From Streptomyces sp. BV286 (GTDB lineage Bacteria > Actinomycetota > Actinomycetes > Streptomycetales > Streptomycetaceae), in contig NZ_JAHRIB010000141.1 of NCBI RefSeq assembly GCF_019090165.1, positions 434,001-498,000 on the forward strand: a stretch of 64,000 nt of DNA, in the 5' to 3' direction. Below, one piece after another: positions 42,756 through 51,289 of this stretch. The notes under the pieces are model-generated. The model worked only from the letters and a program-made list of their open reading frames with translations, was not told the origin of the DNA and did not search any database. Numbering within the stretch: the first letter of the stretch is position 1; each line of letters begins with the position of its first letter. Both the position numbers and the translations under genes were made by a program.

Positions 42756-43676
42756 CTACTTGACTGGCCCGGACAGCCGTTTGACTTCCTGCGCGGCTTC
42801 ACGTGCGGTCCGCTCAGCGCGTTCCGCGGCCAGAGCGGCCTCCCGGGTCCGTTTCTCGGCCGCCTTCTGTTCCTGCGCGGCCAGGTGGAGTTGTTCGCGC
42901 GCCAGGCGAAGTCGCTGCTCGGCCGTGGAGACTTGCTGACGGGCCCGATCATGCCTGTCTCGTGCCTGAGCGAGTACGGCCTCGGCGTCCGTCTGTTCGG
43001 CATGCCGGCCATGGAGGTGCCGGTCGGCGATGTCGGCCGAGGTGCGGGCCTGGGCGAGCTGTTCCCGTCTCAGGCGACGCCGCTCGGCGAGTTCGTCCCT
43101 GGTCCGGGTCCGCGGCGCCGCTCGGGGTGGCGCCGCCGGTGGTGCGGTCGGCGCGTCGGTGGGGGAGGGGAAGTCCGACGGCGGGGCGAGAGCGGCCTCC
43201 AGGCGGCCGGTGGCCCACCGGTCGGCCGCGTCCTCGTCGGCGAGTACGGCGCGCAGCGTGGCTTCGACACCCTGCTGGGCGGTGTCGGACAGCTGGTGCC
43301 CGCCCTCGGCGGCAAGCCGGCCGGCCTGCCGGGACAGTGCCGAGACGATATGGCGGCGCTGCTCGGACAGCTCCTTGATCCCACTGGCGTCCAGGGTCTG
43401 ATAGGCCTCGCGCAGCGCGCCTCCCAGTTCGAGGAACCGTTGGCACTCCTGCGGACGGGAGCGGAGCAGCAGGTTCGCTGCCCAGGCGGCGAGCGTGGGT
43501 CGGCGGGCGGCACGGATGCGACGGGCGTCCTCCACCTGCCCGGCCGCCTTGGTGAGGGCCGCCAGTTCCTCACGACGGGAGACGAAACCGGGCGGCGGCG
43601 TGGTGTAGAGCTCGTCCAGAAGGTTCTCCACGTCGTGGCCTTTGCCGGTCCGCCCGCCTTTGCTCCGCATGATCAT
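42756..43676 (-). CDS. Coiled-coil protein of unknown function
   Basis: This 306-residue protein has a conserved N-terminal region (LLDELYTTPPPGFVSRREELAALTKAAGQVEDARRIRAARRPTLAAWAANLLLR), a Pro/Thr-rich linker near residues 165-190, and a long Arg/Glu/Ala coiled coil to the end (EQLHLAAQEQKAAEKRTREAALAAERAERTA). I recognise the N-terminus as recurring in actinobacteria, but no function is known to me. A GTG at 43631 just before the conserved region is an alternative start. Confidence 0.7.
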   Translation of the reverse strand: MIMRSKGGRTGKGHDVENLLDELYTTPPPGFVSRREELAALTKAAGQVEDARRIRAARRPTLAAWAANLLLRSRPQECQRFLELGGALREAYQTLDASGIKELSEQRRHIVSALSRQAGRLAAEGGHQLSDTAQQGVEATLRAVLADEDAADRWATGRLEAALAPPSDFPSPTDAPTAPPAAPPRAAPRTRTRDELAERRRLRREQLAQARTSADIADRHLHGRHAEQTDAEAVLAQARDRHDRARQQVSTAEQRLRLAREQLHLAAQEQKAAEKRTREAALAAERAERTAREAAQEVKRLSGPVK

Positions 43677-43789
43677 CAGATTCCATCAACCCGGCCTGCC
43701 CCGCATGCGGAGGGGAGAGCGAAGGCCGGCCCGCGCACGGGTCACCGGTGTGTGGTGGGCGGCTGCCGCACTTGACCCGCCGAAAACCC

Positions 43790-43818
43790 TTGACGAGACG
43801 ACCCGTCTCGTCTAGTTT
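43790..43818 (+). promoter_or_regulatory. Promoter with 9-bp-arm palindrome in the spacer
   Basis: TTGACG (43790-43795) and TAGTTT (43813-43818) are exactly 17 nt apart. The spacer holds most of GACGAGACG-ACC-CGTCTCGTC (43792-43812), a perfect palindrome with 9-bp arms. A TetR-type repressor bound here would occlude the promoter of the ABC-F gene. No regulator gene is adjacent. Confidence 0.78.
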
Positions 43819-43884
43819 CATGTCCATCGGTCCGCAGTCGGTCTCCTTCTGCTCGCCGCACCGCCCTGTTCACCCAGCCAAGGA

Positions 43885-45579
43885 GTGCTCTTGCACTGTG
43901 CTTCCGTCGACACCACCCTCGCCGCCACCCCTCCCACCGTGTCCCAGATCGCTCTCGCCGAGGTGACCAAGCGCTACGGCGACCGCATGGTGCTGGACCG
44001 CGTGTCCTTCACGATCCGGCCGGGAGAAAGGGTCGGCATCGTCGGCGACAACGGCTCCGGGAAGTCCACGCTCCTGCGACTGCTGGCAGGACAGGAGCCC
44101 GTCGACAACGGCAGCCTCACCGTCGTCGCGCCAGGAGGGACCGGTCACCTTCGCCAGACCCTCGACCTGCCCGGTTCGGCGAGCGTGGGCGACGCCGTGG
44201 ATCACGTACTGGGCGAGCTACGGGCCCTGGAGCACCGTATTCGTGTCGCTGAGACCACCCTGGGCACAGCCGGTCCTGCCGAGTTGGAGGGCTACGCCGC
44301 ACTGGTGGCCGAATTCGACGCGCGCGGCGGGCACGGTGCGGACCGCCGGGTCGAGGTGGGCCTGCGCCGACTCGGCGAGCGCGCGCCACTGGACCGGGAG
44401 CGTGCGCTCGGCACCCTCTCCGGAGGTCAGCGCTCCCGGCTCGCGCTCGCCGCGACCCTGGCCCTCGCCCCGGAACTGCTGCTGCTCGACGAGCCGACGA
44501 ACGATCTGGACGACGAGGCCGTGGCCTGGCTCGAAGGACGCCTGCGCCGCCATCGAGGCACGGTCGTCGTGGCCACGCACGACCGGGCGTTCCTGGAGCG
44601 CGTCACCGATACCGTCCTGGAGGTGGACCACGACCGGCGCACGATACGGCGCTACGGCAACGGCTACGCCGGCTTCCTCGCCGCCAAGGCGGCGGCCCGG
44701 GCCCGGTGGGTGTGGAACCACGAGCAATGGCGCAACGAGGTCACCCGACAGGAACACCTCGCCGACACCGGTATCGGACTGCTGGCCGAGATCCCCCGCA
44801 AGGGTCCGTGGGCGTTCAGCGGCGCCGGCGCCTTCCGGGCCCGCTCACGGTCTCACGGTGCACAGAGCCGCATCCGGAACGCACGCGAACGGTTGCAACG
44901 GCTCAGGGAGCACCCCGTGCCGCCGCCCCCGCAGCCACTGCGGTTCACAGGCCGCGTCGAGGGCACACCGACCACCGAGGAGGCATCAACGGCAGTTCAT
45001 CTGGAAGACGCCCTGGTCGAAGGGCGGTTGTCCGTTCCGTCACTGGAACTCGCCCCTGGGGACCGACTCCTCGTCACCGGCCCCAACGGCGCCGGCAAGA
45101 GCACCCTTCTCCACCTGCTGGCGGGGGAACTGACACCTGACGCCGGTGCCGTGCGCCGACCACACCGGGTCGGCTTCCTACGGCAGCAGAGCGCGCCCGA
45201 TGACGCCTTCGACACCCGGACGCTGCTCGCGGCCTTCGCGGACGGCCGGGCGGGACAGCCCGACGAGCACGCCGACACTCTCCTTGCGACCGGCCTGTTC
45301 CACACCGGCGACCTCACTGTTCCCGTACGCGACCTGTCCGTCGGGCAGCGCCGCAAACTCGAACTGGCACAGCTCGTGACGGCCGGCCCACTGGATCTGC
45401 TCCTGCTCGACGAACCGACCAACCACCTGGCTCCCGCCCTGGTGGAAGAGATCGAGGCAGCACTGGCCCACTACACCGGCACGCTGGTCGTGGTGACGCA
45501 CGACCGGCTCCTGCGCGAGCGCTTCCGCGGGCGCCGCCTGGAACTGCCCCTGGACACCGGGACGACGCACCAGAAATGA
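43885..45579 (+). CDS. ABC-F family ATPase (antibiotic-resistance type)
   Basis: This protein of about 564 residues has two nucleotide-binding domains and no membrane segment. NBD1 has Walker A GDNGSGKST, signature LSGGQRSRLALA and Walker B LLLLDEPTNDLD. NBD2 has Walker A GPNGAGKST, signature LSVGQRRKLEL and LLLLDEPTNHLAP. Between them lies a basic helical linker with RARSRSHGAQSRIRNARERL, the part that reaches the ribosome in ABC-F factors. Such proteins displace bound macrolides, lincosamides or streptogramins. The start is uncertain: GTG 43885 touches the ribosome site, and TTG 43891 is better spaced from AGGAG. Confidence 0.9.
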   Translation: MLLHCASVDTTLAATPPTVSQIALAEVTKRYGDRMVLDRVSFTIRPGERVGIVGDNGSGKSTLLRLLAGQEPVDNGSLTVVAPGGTGHLRQTLDLPGSASVGDAVDHVLGELRALEHRIRVAETTLGTAGPAELEGYAALVAEFDARGGHGADRRVEVGLRRLGERAPLDRERALGTLSGGQRSRLALAATLALAPELLLLDEPTNDLDDEAVAWLEGRLRRHRGTVVVATHDRAFLERVTDTVLEVDHDRRTIRRYGNGYAGFLAAKAAARARWVWNHEQWRNEVTRQEHLADTGIGLLAEIPRKGPWAFSGAGAFRARSRSHGAQSRIRNARERLQRLREHPVPPPPQPLRFTGRVEGTPTTEEASTAVHLEDALVEGRLSVPSLELAPGDRLLVTGPNGAGKSTLLHLLAGELTPDAGAVRRPHRVGFLRQQSAPDDAFDTRTLLAAFADGRAGQPDEHADTLLATGLFHTGDLTVPVRDLSVGQRRKLELAQLVTAGPLDLLLLDEPTNHLAPALVEEIEAALAHYTGTLVVVTHDRLLRERFRGRRLELPLDTGTTHQK

Positions 45580-45728
45580 GGACCCGGAGAGATCCCTCGA
45601 CCGTCCGCCCGATCGGGTCAGGTGCGGCGCGCCTCGGCTGTGCGGGCGGGCGTCGGTGGAGGATCGGCGGGGCGGCGGCCCTGGCACGGGCTGCCGGGAA
45701 CCGCCCCACCGTGTGAAGAGGTACGGCC

Positions 45729-45827
45729 TTGATTCAGCTTGACGACCCGCTGACCCTGTCCCTCATCGACCGGGTGCTGGAACTGGTCCGGGACGACACC
45801 CTCGGCATTGCGCCGAGCGCGACGTGA
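45729..45827 (+). CDS. Possible 32-residue ORF coupled to the methyltransferase
   Basis: A TTG preceded by GAAGAGG at about 7 nt opens a 32-residue frame (IQLDDPLTLSLIDRVLELVRDD...). Its TGA overlaps the GTG of the methyltransferase gene, the arrangement of a translationally coupled leader. The residues look helical and acidic. It could be a small protein, a leader, or the remains of an upstream gene. Confidence 0.35.
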   Translation: MIQLDDPLTLSLIDRVLELVRDDTLGIAPSAT

Positions 45828-46651
45828 GCGCCGCACCGCGCGGGGACGCGCCGGGTGGCGGCCGCTACGGCGAAGCCGTCTTCCGTCCGGAACAGACAGG
45901 CGAGGGCGAGCGCATCGACTTCGGAGCCCTCGCCTACGACGACATCACCATGAAGCGACTGCGGGCACTCGGGGCAGGCCCGGGGTGGCACTGTCTCGAC
46001 GTGGGTGCCGGTACCGGCACGGTCTCCCGCAGACTGCTGGACGAGGCAGGGGTGGCGAGCGTGCTCGCGGTGGACCGCGACGTCCGCTTCCTCGTGGAGC
46101 GGGCTGGGCCCGGGCTCGACGTACTGGAGGCCGACATCACCGACCCGGAGGTCGTGCCCGGCCGGTTCCGGCTCGTGCACGCGCGCTTCGTACTGATGCA
46201 CCTCCCTGAACACGCCCGACTGATCGGGCAACTCGCCGAACTCGTCGAGCCCGGCGGCGTGCTGGTCCTCAGCGACGCGGTCGACCTGACGAACGACCAA
46301 ACGCCCGGCACGCCGTACAGCGTGGCGATGCGGGCGATGTGGCAGGGGCTGGGGGCCACCATCGGCACCGATGTCTCCTGGGTGCCGTCGTACCCGCACC
46401 TGCTGCGGGCGGCGGGACTCGCGGCCGTCGCTGCCGAGATCCATGTGCCCCCGATGTCGCCGGGCAGTCCCATCAGCCGCTTCTGGGCGGACACGTGGGA
46501 GCGGAGCAGGGCAGCGATGCTCGCCACCGGCATGGTCGACGACACGGCCGTCGACGACGCGGTCCGGTACCTGGACTCCGACGAGTGCGCTGCGCTGTCG
46601 GCAGGCATGCTCACCGCCTGGGGGCGGAAACCGGAGGCGGACCCTCGATGA
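45824..46651 (+). CDS. SAM-dependent methyltransferase
   Basis: This 275-residue protein has a class I methyltransferase fold: motif I CLDVGAGTGTVSRRLL (about 50-65), an acidic residue after strand 2 (VLAVDRDVRFL), a post-I motif LVHARFVLMHLPEHARLIGQLAELVEPGGVLVLSD. The substrate is unknown. It follows the ABC-F gene on the same strand, about 240 nt later. Confidence 0.87.
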   Translation: MSAAPRGDAPGGGRYGEAVFRPEQTGEGERIDFGALAYDDITMKRLRALGAGPGWHCLDVGAGTGTVSRRLLDEAGVASVLAVDRDVRFLVERAGPGLDVLEADITDPEVVPGRFRLVHARFVLMHLPEHARLIGQLAELVEPGGVLVLSDAVDLTNDQTPGTPYSVAMRAMWQGLGATIGTDVSWVPSYPHLLRAAGLAAVAAEIHVPPMSPGSPISRFWADTWERSRAAMLATGMVDDTAVDDAVRYLDSDECAALSAGMLTAWGRKPEADPR

Positions 46652-46920
46652 CCGGCCCGGCCGTCGGCCATGCCGCTCGAGCGCGCAAACGCTCAGGGGC
46701 CGACTGAATCGCACGCCACGACGGGGTGCGCCGACCGCGCCGCAAGCAGGTCCCGGTCGTCCTCGCCGAGGAGGAGGACCGTGCCCCGTTCGGGGCGTCC
46801 GGACACCTCGATCAATGTCCCGTACGCCTCGGTCCACTTCCCTGACCTGCCAAAATGGTCGCAGTAGGTGATGTTGCGGAGACTCGGGGAAGTAGGTGCG
46901 GCAACCGACAGGAGGTTGCC

Positions 46921-48144
46921 GTGGAGAGTGGAGATCTGGAACTTGGCGAGTTGCTGACCGCTGCGGAGGCGGCTCCGCCCGGGGAGTCCGTCGATGTGGT
47001 AGCACACGACCTGCAGAAGCGGTTCGGTGCCGAGCAGGTGTCGTTCCTGTTCGTCGACCTCATCGGCCGGCGGGTGGTGCGGCTTGCGGCGGCCGGTGGT
47101 GACGCCGCCGACGACGTCGAACCGGTCGACCTCCAGAACAGCGTCTATGACAGCGTTCTGCAGAGTCAGCGCCAGCATGTGGAACCGGACGGCCAGGGCG
47201 GGCTGCGCGTCATCACGCCGGTCAGCAACCGCGGTGACTGCATCGGCGTACTGGAGGTGACCTTGCAGGCCGCGGACGAGACCGTGCTGCGGCAGGTCCG
47301 CGACGCGGCCCACGCGCTGGCCTACATCATCGTCACGGACCGTCGTTTCACCGACCTGTACCACCTCGGTCGGCGCACCACCGAGACCAGCCTGGCCGCG
47401 GAGATCCAGCATCAGCTGCTGCCGTCGGCCCCGTGCTGCGAGGCGCCCCAGTTCACCCTCGCCGCCGGGCTGGTACCGGCCGACGACATCGGGGGTGACA
47501 CCTACGACTACACCCTCGACCGCGGCACCCTGCACCTGTCCATCACCGACGCGATGGGCCACGACACGAACTCCGCGCTGCTGGCCACCCTGCTGGTCGG
47601 CGCGCTGCGGCAGGCCCGCCGCAGCGGCTGTGACGCCCTCAAGCAGGCCCGCCACGCCCACGAGGCACTGCTGAGCCACAACCGCGGCCTGGCCACCGGA
47701 CAGCTGCTGTGCGTCGACCTCGACACCGGCCTGTGCGAACTGGTCAACGCCGGACATCCCCGGCCGCTACGGGTGCGCGACGGCGTCGTCGAAGAGGTCG
47801 GACTCACCGCGAACCTGCCCTTCGGCGTGGCGGCACCCACCCCCTACCGCCTGCAGGAACTCCAACTGCGCCCCGACGACCGCCTGATCCTGCTCACCGA
47901 CGGCATGCAGGAACGCGCTGCCGCCGACGTCGACCTGCCCTCGGTCATTCACGAGACCCGCGCGCTGCACCCACGGGAAGCCGTCCGGAGCCTGACCGCC
48001 GCGGTCCTCGACGCCTGCCGAGGCACCCTCAGGGACGACGCGACGGTCCTGATACTGGACTGGCACGGCAATCGCCGTTCCGCTCCCGATTCCAGACCCG
48101 CCGACCGAAGCAGTTCCGGCGGACCGCCCGGCAGCGGCCGGTGA
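46921..48144 (+). CDS. GAF-PP2C (SpoIIE-type) protein phosphatase (second copy)
   Basis: This 407-residue protein has an N-terminal GAF-like sensor (VSFLFVDLIGRRVVRL, VITPVSNRGDCIGVLEV) and a PP2C domain with GDTYDYTL, ITDAMGHDTNSALL, LLTDGMQER and DDATVLILD. It is a close paralogue of the protein at 5163-6341 and shares almost the same segment around HALAYIIVTDRRFTDLYHLG. The GTG at 46921 is chosen because AGGAGG lies 6 nt upstream. No STAS gene is directly adjacent; the nearest is at 41623. Confidence 0.88.
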   Translation: MESGDLELGELLTAAEAAPPGESVDVVAHDLQKRFGAEQVSFLFVDLIGRRVVRLAAAGGDAADDVEPVDLQNSVYDSVLQSQRQHVEPDGQGGLRVITPVSNRGDCIGVLEVTLQAADETVLRQVRDAAHALAYIIVTDRRFTDLYHLGRRTTETSLAAEIQHQLLPSAPCCEAPQFTLAAGLVPADDIGGDTYDYTLDRGTLHLSITDAMGHDTNSALLATLLVGALRQARRSGCDALKQARHAHEALLSHNRGLATGQLLCVDLDTGLCELVNAGHPRPLRVRDGVVEEVGLTANLPFGVAAPTPYRLQELQLRPDDRLILLTDGMQERAAADVDLPSVIHETRALHPREAVRSLTAAVLDACRGTLRDDATVLILDWHGNRRSAPDSRPADRSSSGGPPGSGR

Positions 48145-48201
48145 CGGTGAACCTGCGCCCGCTCGGCGTCCGTCGGGAGTTCCGGCTCGCGTCGCGAGAG
48201 C

Positions 48202-48241
48202 TGCCCGGGGGCTCTGCGGACAACGAGAGCTCCCGGGCAGG
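48202..48241. terminator. Terminator hairpin, 15-bp stem
   Basis: 48202-48216 (CTGCCCGGGGGCTCT) pairs with 48227-48241 (AGAGCTCCCGGGCAG) with one G-U pair and a 10-nt loop. It lies between the convergent phosphatase and TetR genes. Confidence 0.75.
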
Positions 48242-48321
48242 ACGGCCGGTCGTGCCCGGAGTTCACTGCCGGGGGGAGTCAGACATCCGAGGCCATCGGT
48301 TCACGTACGCGATGCCCTCGG

Positions 48322-48909
48322 TCAGGAGCCCGAGGGCCGCGTTCCCTCGGGATCGGTGCTTGCCGGGGTCGTCAGAATCGCGCTCGCGACGACGTCGAAG
48401 AGGTGGTCTGCGCGTGGGGCCAGCGAGGGTTGGTCGCCGAGCCACGCAAGCGCCGCGATCAGCGCGAACAGATCCGTGCCGTCGATGTCGCGACGTGCCG
48501 CGCCCACGGCCTGGGCGCGGGTGAGGAGCCGCGCACCGGCTGCCCGCAGGGTGACGCACGAACCATGAAGCGCGGACTCGGTGTCGTCGATGGCGGCCGC
48601 CATCAACACGGTCACGCCCCGGTACTCGGTCGTCCACGCGACACAGTCGCGCAGCCACGTGACGAGGGCTTCCTCGGGTGAGTACGACGTCTCGAGTTCG
48701 CCCGCCCGCGCCGTGAGTTCGCCGAAACTCGTGTGGAGCAAGGCCTCGAGCAGCGCCTCCCTGGTGGGGAAATGACGCAGCAGCGTCGCGAGCCCGACCT
48801 CGGCCCTGCGCGCGATGTCGCGCAGTGACACGTCGACGCCCTGCTCGGTGATGGCGGTGCCCGCGACTGCGAGCACGTGGTCGCGGTTCTTCCTGGCGTC
48901 GGCCCGCAT
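48322..48909 (-). CDS. TetR-family regulator
   Basis: This 195-residue protein has a TetR helix-turn-helix (about 25-48; SLRDIARRAEVGLATLLRHFPTREALLEALL) and a helical effector domain. The ATG at 48909 gives a normal-length N-terminus; an in-frame upstream extension runs antisense to the oxidoreductase gene and is not coding. It is divergent from a quinone-oxidoreductase-like gene, with inverted repeats in the 111-nt gap, so it most likely represses that gene. Confidence 0.9.
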   Translation of the reverse strand: MRADARKNRDHVLAVAGTAITEQGVDVSLRDIARRAEVGLATLLRHFPTREALLEALLHTSFGELTARAGELETSYSPEEALVTWLRDCVAWTTEYRGVTVLMAAAIDDTESALHGSCVTLRAAGARLLTRAQAVGAARRDIDGTDLFALIAALAWLGDQPSLAPRADHLFDVVASAILTTPASTDPEGTRPSGS

Positions 48910-48944
48910 CTGCCCCCCTTGACTATCCGGATCAGTGGTCCATA

Positions 48945-48988
48945 TATTCGGATCAGTGAACCACTTATGTGGAGCGCTGATCCGAATA
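48945..48988. promoter_or_regulatory. TetR operator region with 12-bp inverted repeat
   Basis: TATTCGGATCAG (48945-48956) and CTGATCCGAATA (48977-48988) are perfect 12-bp arms around 20 nt. A further CCGGATCAGTGG copy lies near 48927-48938, and CCAC-TTAT-GTGG sits in the centre. Together they suggest at least two binding sites for the divergent TetR. Confidence 0.75.
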
Positions 48989-49020
48989 AGGCTATCCCGC
49001 GATGCGGGCAGGAGAGAACG

Positions 49021-50049
49021 ATGCCGACACGCACGATGAGGGCGATCCGGATCCATGAGCACGGCGGCCCGGAGGTTCTGCGATACGAGGAGGTGCCGAT
49101 CCCCGAACCGGGACCGGGTGAGGTGCTCGTTCGCGTGCACGCGGTCGGTGTCAATCCTCCGGACCGGTACCTGCGCGAGGGGCTGACGAGGATGCCGGGG
49201 GAGACGGAGTCGACGGTCGGCCTGCCGGTGATCCCGGGGACGGATGTGTCGGGAGTCGTCGAGGCGGTCGCAGCGGACGTGGACCGTCTCGACGTCGGTG
49301 ACGAAGTCTTCGGTCTTCTGCGTTTTCCCAGCTTCGACGGCAGCGCGTACGCCGAGTACGTGGCCGCGCCCGCGACGGACCTCGCGCGCAAGCCGGCCGG
49401 CATCGACCACGCGCACGCGGCTGGAGCGCCCATGGCCGGCCTGACGGCCTGGCAGTTCCTCTACGAGGTCGGGCACGATCACCCTTCGCCGTTCCAGGAG
49501 GCACGGCATCGCCCGACGGCACTCGACGCCGACACGACGGTGCTGGTCAACGGCGCCGCCGGCGGCGTGGGGCACCTCGCGTTGCAGCTGGCGAAACGGA
49601 GGGGCGCACGGGTCGTCGCGGTGGCATCGGGCGCACATGAAGCGTTCTTGCGCGAGCTCGGCGCCGACCGGTTCATCGACTACACCAGGAGTCGCCCCGA
49701 AGAGCTCGTGCGTGACGTCGACCTCGTGCTCGACACCGTCGGTGGCCCGGACAGCCGGCGCTTCCTGCGCACGCTCAAGCGCGGCGGTGCCCAGTTCCCC
49801 GTGCTCCCCGGGGAATTCGACGCGGAAGAGACCGCGAAACTCGGCGTCACGGTGTCGAGTGCTCAGGTCCGCTCGAACGGCGCGCAGCTGGCCGAGCTGG
49901 GGCGCCTGCTCGACGCGGGCACGGTTCGCGTCGCGACAGACAGTACGTTTCCGCTCGCGGACGCCCGGGCAGCGCACGAACGCGCCGCACGAGGGCATGT
50001 CCAGGGCAAGATCGTGCTCACGGTCTCCCAGGAGCGAGCCGGTTCATAG
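49021..50049 (+). CDS. NADP-dependent quinone-oxidoreductase-like (MDR) enzyme
   Basis: This 342-residue protein is a zinc-free medium-chain reductase: MRAIRIHEHGGPEVLRYEEVPIPEPGPGEVLVRVHAVGVNPPD at the start, nucleotide motif VLVNGAAGGVGHLALQLAKRRGARVVAVAS, and a C-terminal substrate domain. It would reduce a quinone or enone using NADPH. The ATG has AGGAGA 6 nt upstream. It is divergent from a TetR gene, suggesting inducible detoxification. Confidence 0.9.
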   Translation: MPTRTMRAIRIHEHGGPEVLRYEEVPIPEPGPGEVLVRVHAVGVNPPDRYLREGLTRMPGETESTVGLPVIPGTDVSGVVEAVAADVDRLDVGDEVFGLLRFPSFDGSAYAEYVAAPATDLARKPAGIDHAHAAGAPMAGLTAWQFLYEVGHDHPSPFQEARHRPTALDADTTVLVNGAAGGVGHLALQLAKRRGARVVAVASGAHEAFLRELGADRFIDYTRSRPEELVRDVDLVLDTVGGPDSRRFLRTLKRGGAQFPVLPGEFDAEETAKLGVTVSSAQVRSNGAQLAELGRLLDAGTVRVATDSTFPLADARAAHERAARGHVQGKIVLTVSQERAGS

Positions 50050-50179
50050 CCGCATCCGGCGCTCGGCGGGAGCGGTGGCCGAGACTCACCGTGACCGAAT
50101 GGCGCCTTGTTGACCCCTGGGCACTCCAGTCACTGTGGCGGGGCACGACGACCGATGACCGACCACCATCGGAGATCTC

Positions 50180-51193
50180 ATGCTGCGGGTGCACTTCACC
50201 AGTGACGATCTTGCCCGGGTGCGTGTCGCGACGGGGCCCGACCCCTTGTGGGAGCTCACCAACAGCTTCCAGAGTCTCGCCGCCGGAGCCCGCGGTGTCC
50301 CCGGGCTCGCCGCATGGCGGCGCCAGGTGCGCGTGGGGCTGCCCCCGGCCTGCGCGCCGCTGACCGTGCTGCTGCCTCCGCGCGGCTACTCACCCGACTT
50401 CCTCACCCCCGATCTCCGCGGGGTCTCCGAATTCGAGAGTGCGCTCGACACCGTACTCGGCACCTCCCGCGACCGCCTGAGAACGGACCTGTCCACACTC
50501 GCCGCCGAACGGCCGAAGCCACTTCCCGCCGGGGTCCGCGCCTTGGCCGAGGGCAGGACCGGGGCGCTGCGCGGACTCGGTGCCGCCCTGCGTGCGTACC
50601 ATCGGCACGCCCTCGTGCCCATGTGGGCGCACCTGCGGGCTCATGTGGAGGCGGACCTCGCGCTGCGGGCCCGGGCCATGATGGAGGGCGGCGCGGAGGG
50701 GCTGTTGTCGGGCTTCAAACCCGTACTCCGCTGGCAGCCACCCGTGTTGGAGGCCGACTACCCGGTCGAGCGGGAGATCCGTCTCGGCGGTCGCGGGCTC
50801 CAGCTGCAGCCGACCTTCTTCTGCTTCCGCACCCCCGTCGCGCTCGCCGACAGCGATCTGACACCGACACTCGCCTACCCCCTGCAGCACGCGCTCGGCG
50901 AGCCTGCTCTCGCAGGTTCCCCCGAGTCGCTCGGCGCCCTGATCGGGCGGACCCGCGCCGCCATGCTGGAAGCCGTCGTGACCGGCCGCACCACGAGCGA
51001 GCTGGCCGAACGGTGCGGCATCTCAAGGCCCGCCGCCAGCCAGCACACCGCCGTCCTGCGCGAGGCCGGTCTGCTGTTGAGCGTGCGCCGCAGCAAGCTC
51101 GTGCTGCACACCATCACTCCGGCCGGGCTTGCGCTCCTGGAGAGCGCGCCGGGGCAGCGCCGCACTGACCGGTCTGATCGCCGCGACGCTTAA
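50180..51193 (+). CDS. Winged-helix (ArsR-like) regulator
   Basis: This 337-residue protein has a long N-terminal domain (MLRVHFTSDDLARVRVATGPDPLWELTNSFQSL), a pattern common in Streptomyces ArsR-like regulators, and a C-terminal winged helix (about 265-320; AMLEAVVTGRTTSELAERCGISRPAASQHTAVLREAGLLLSVRRSKLVLH). GGAG sits 6 nt before the ATG. No clear target gene is next to it. Confidence 0.85.
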   Translation: MLRVHFTSDDLARVRVATGPDPLWELTNSFQSLAAGARGVPGLAAWRRQVRVGLPPACAPLTVLLPPRGYSPDFLTPDLRGVSEFESALDTVLGTSRDRLRTDLSTLAAERPKPLPAGVRALAEGRTGALRGLGAALRAYHRHALVPMWAHLRAHVEADLALRARAMMEGGAEGLLSGFKPVLRWQPPVLEADYPVEREIRLGGRGLQLQPTFFCFRTPVALADSDLTPTLAYPLQHALGEPALAGSPESLGALIGRTRAAMLEAVVTGRTTSELAERCGISRPAASQHTAVLREAGLLLSVRRSKLVLHTITPAGLALLESAPGQRRTDRSDRRDA

Positions 51194-51289
51194 GCCACAA
51201 CTTCACCGTGTGGCGGCCCGGCACCCGCGCTGACAGCCTGACGGGGCGTCACAGCGCGGGTCGGCACACCACGGGCCAGGGGGAAACCG

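Noticed and set aside
43820..43966. ATG-initiated short frame in the ABC-F leader as an attenuation peptide
   Set aside because: The ATG lies before the predicted transcription start and has no ribosome site, and the frame runs past the ABC-F start.
46693..46872. Minus-strand stretch with protein-like text ending VVACDSVGP
   Set aside because: There is no good start codon or ribosome site, and the longer frame is antisense to the phosphatase. It may be a fossil but cannot be supported.
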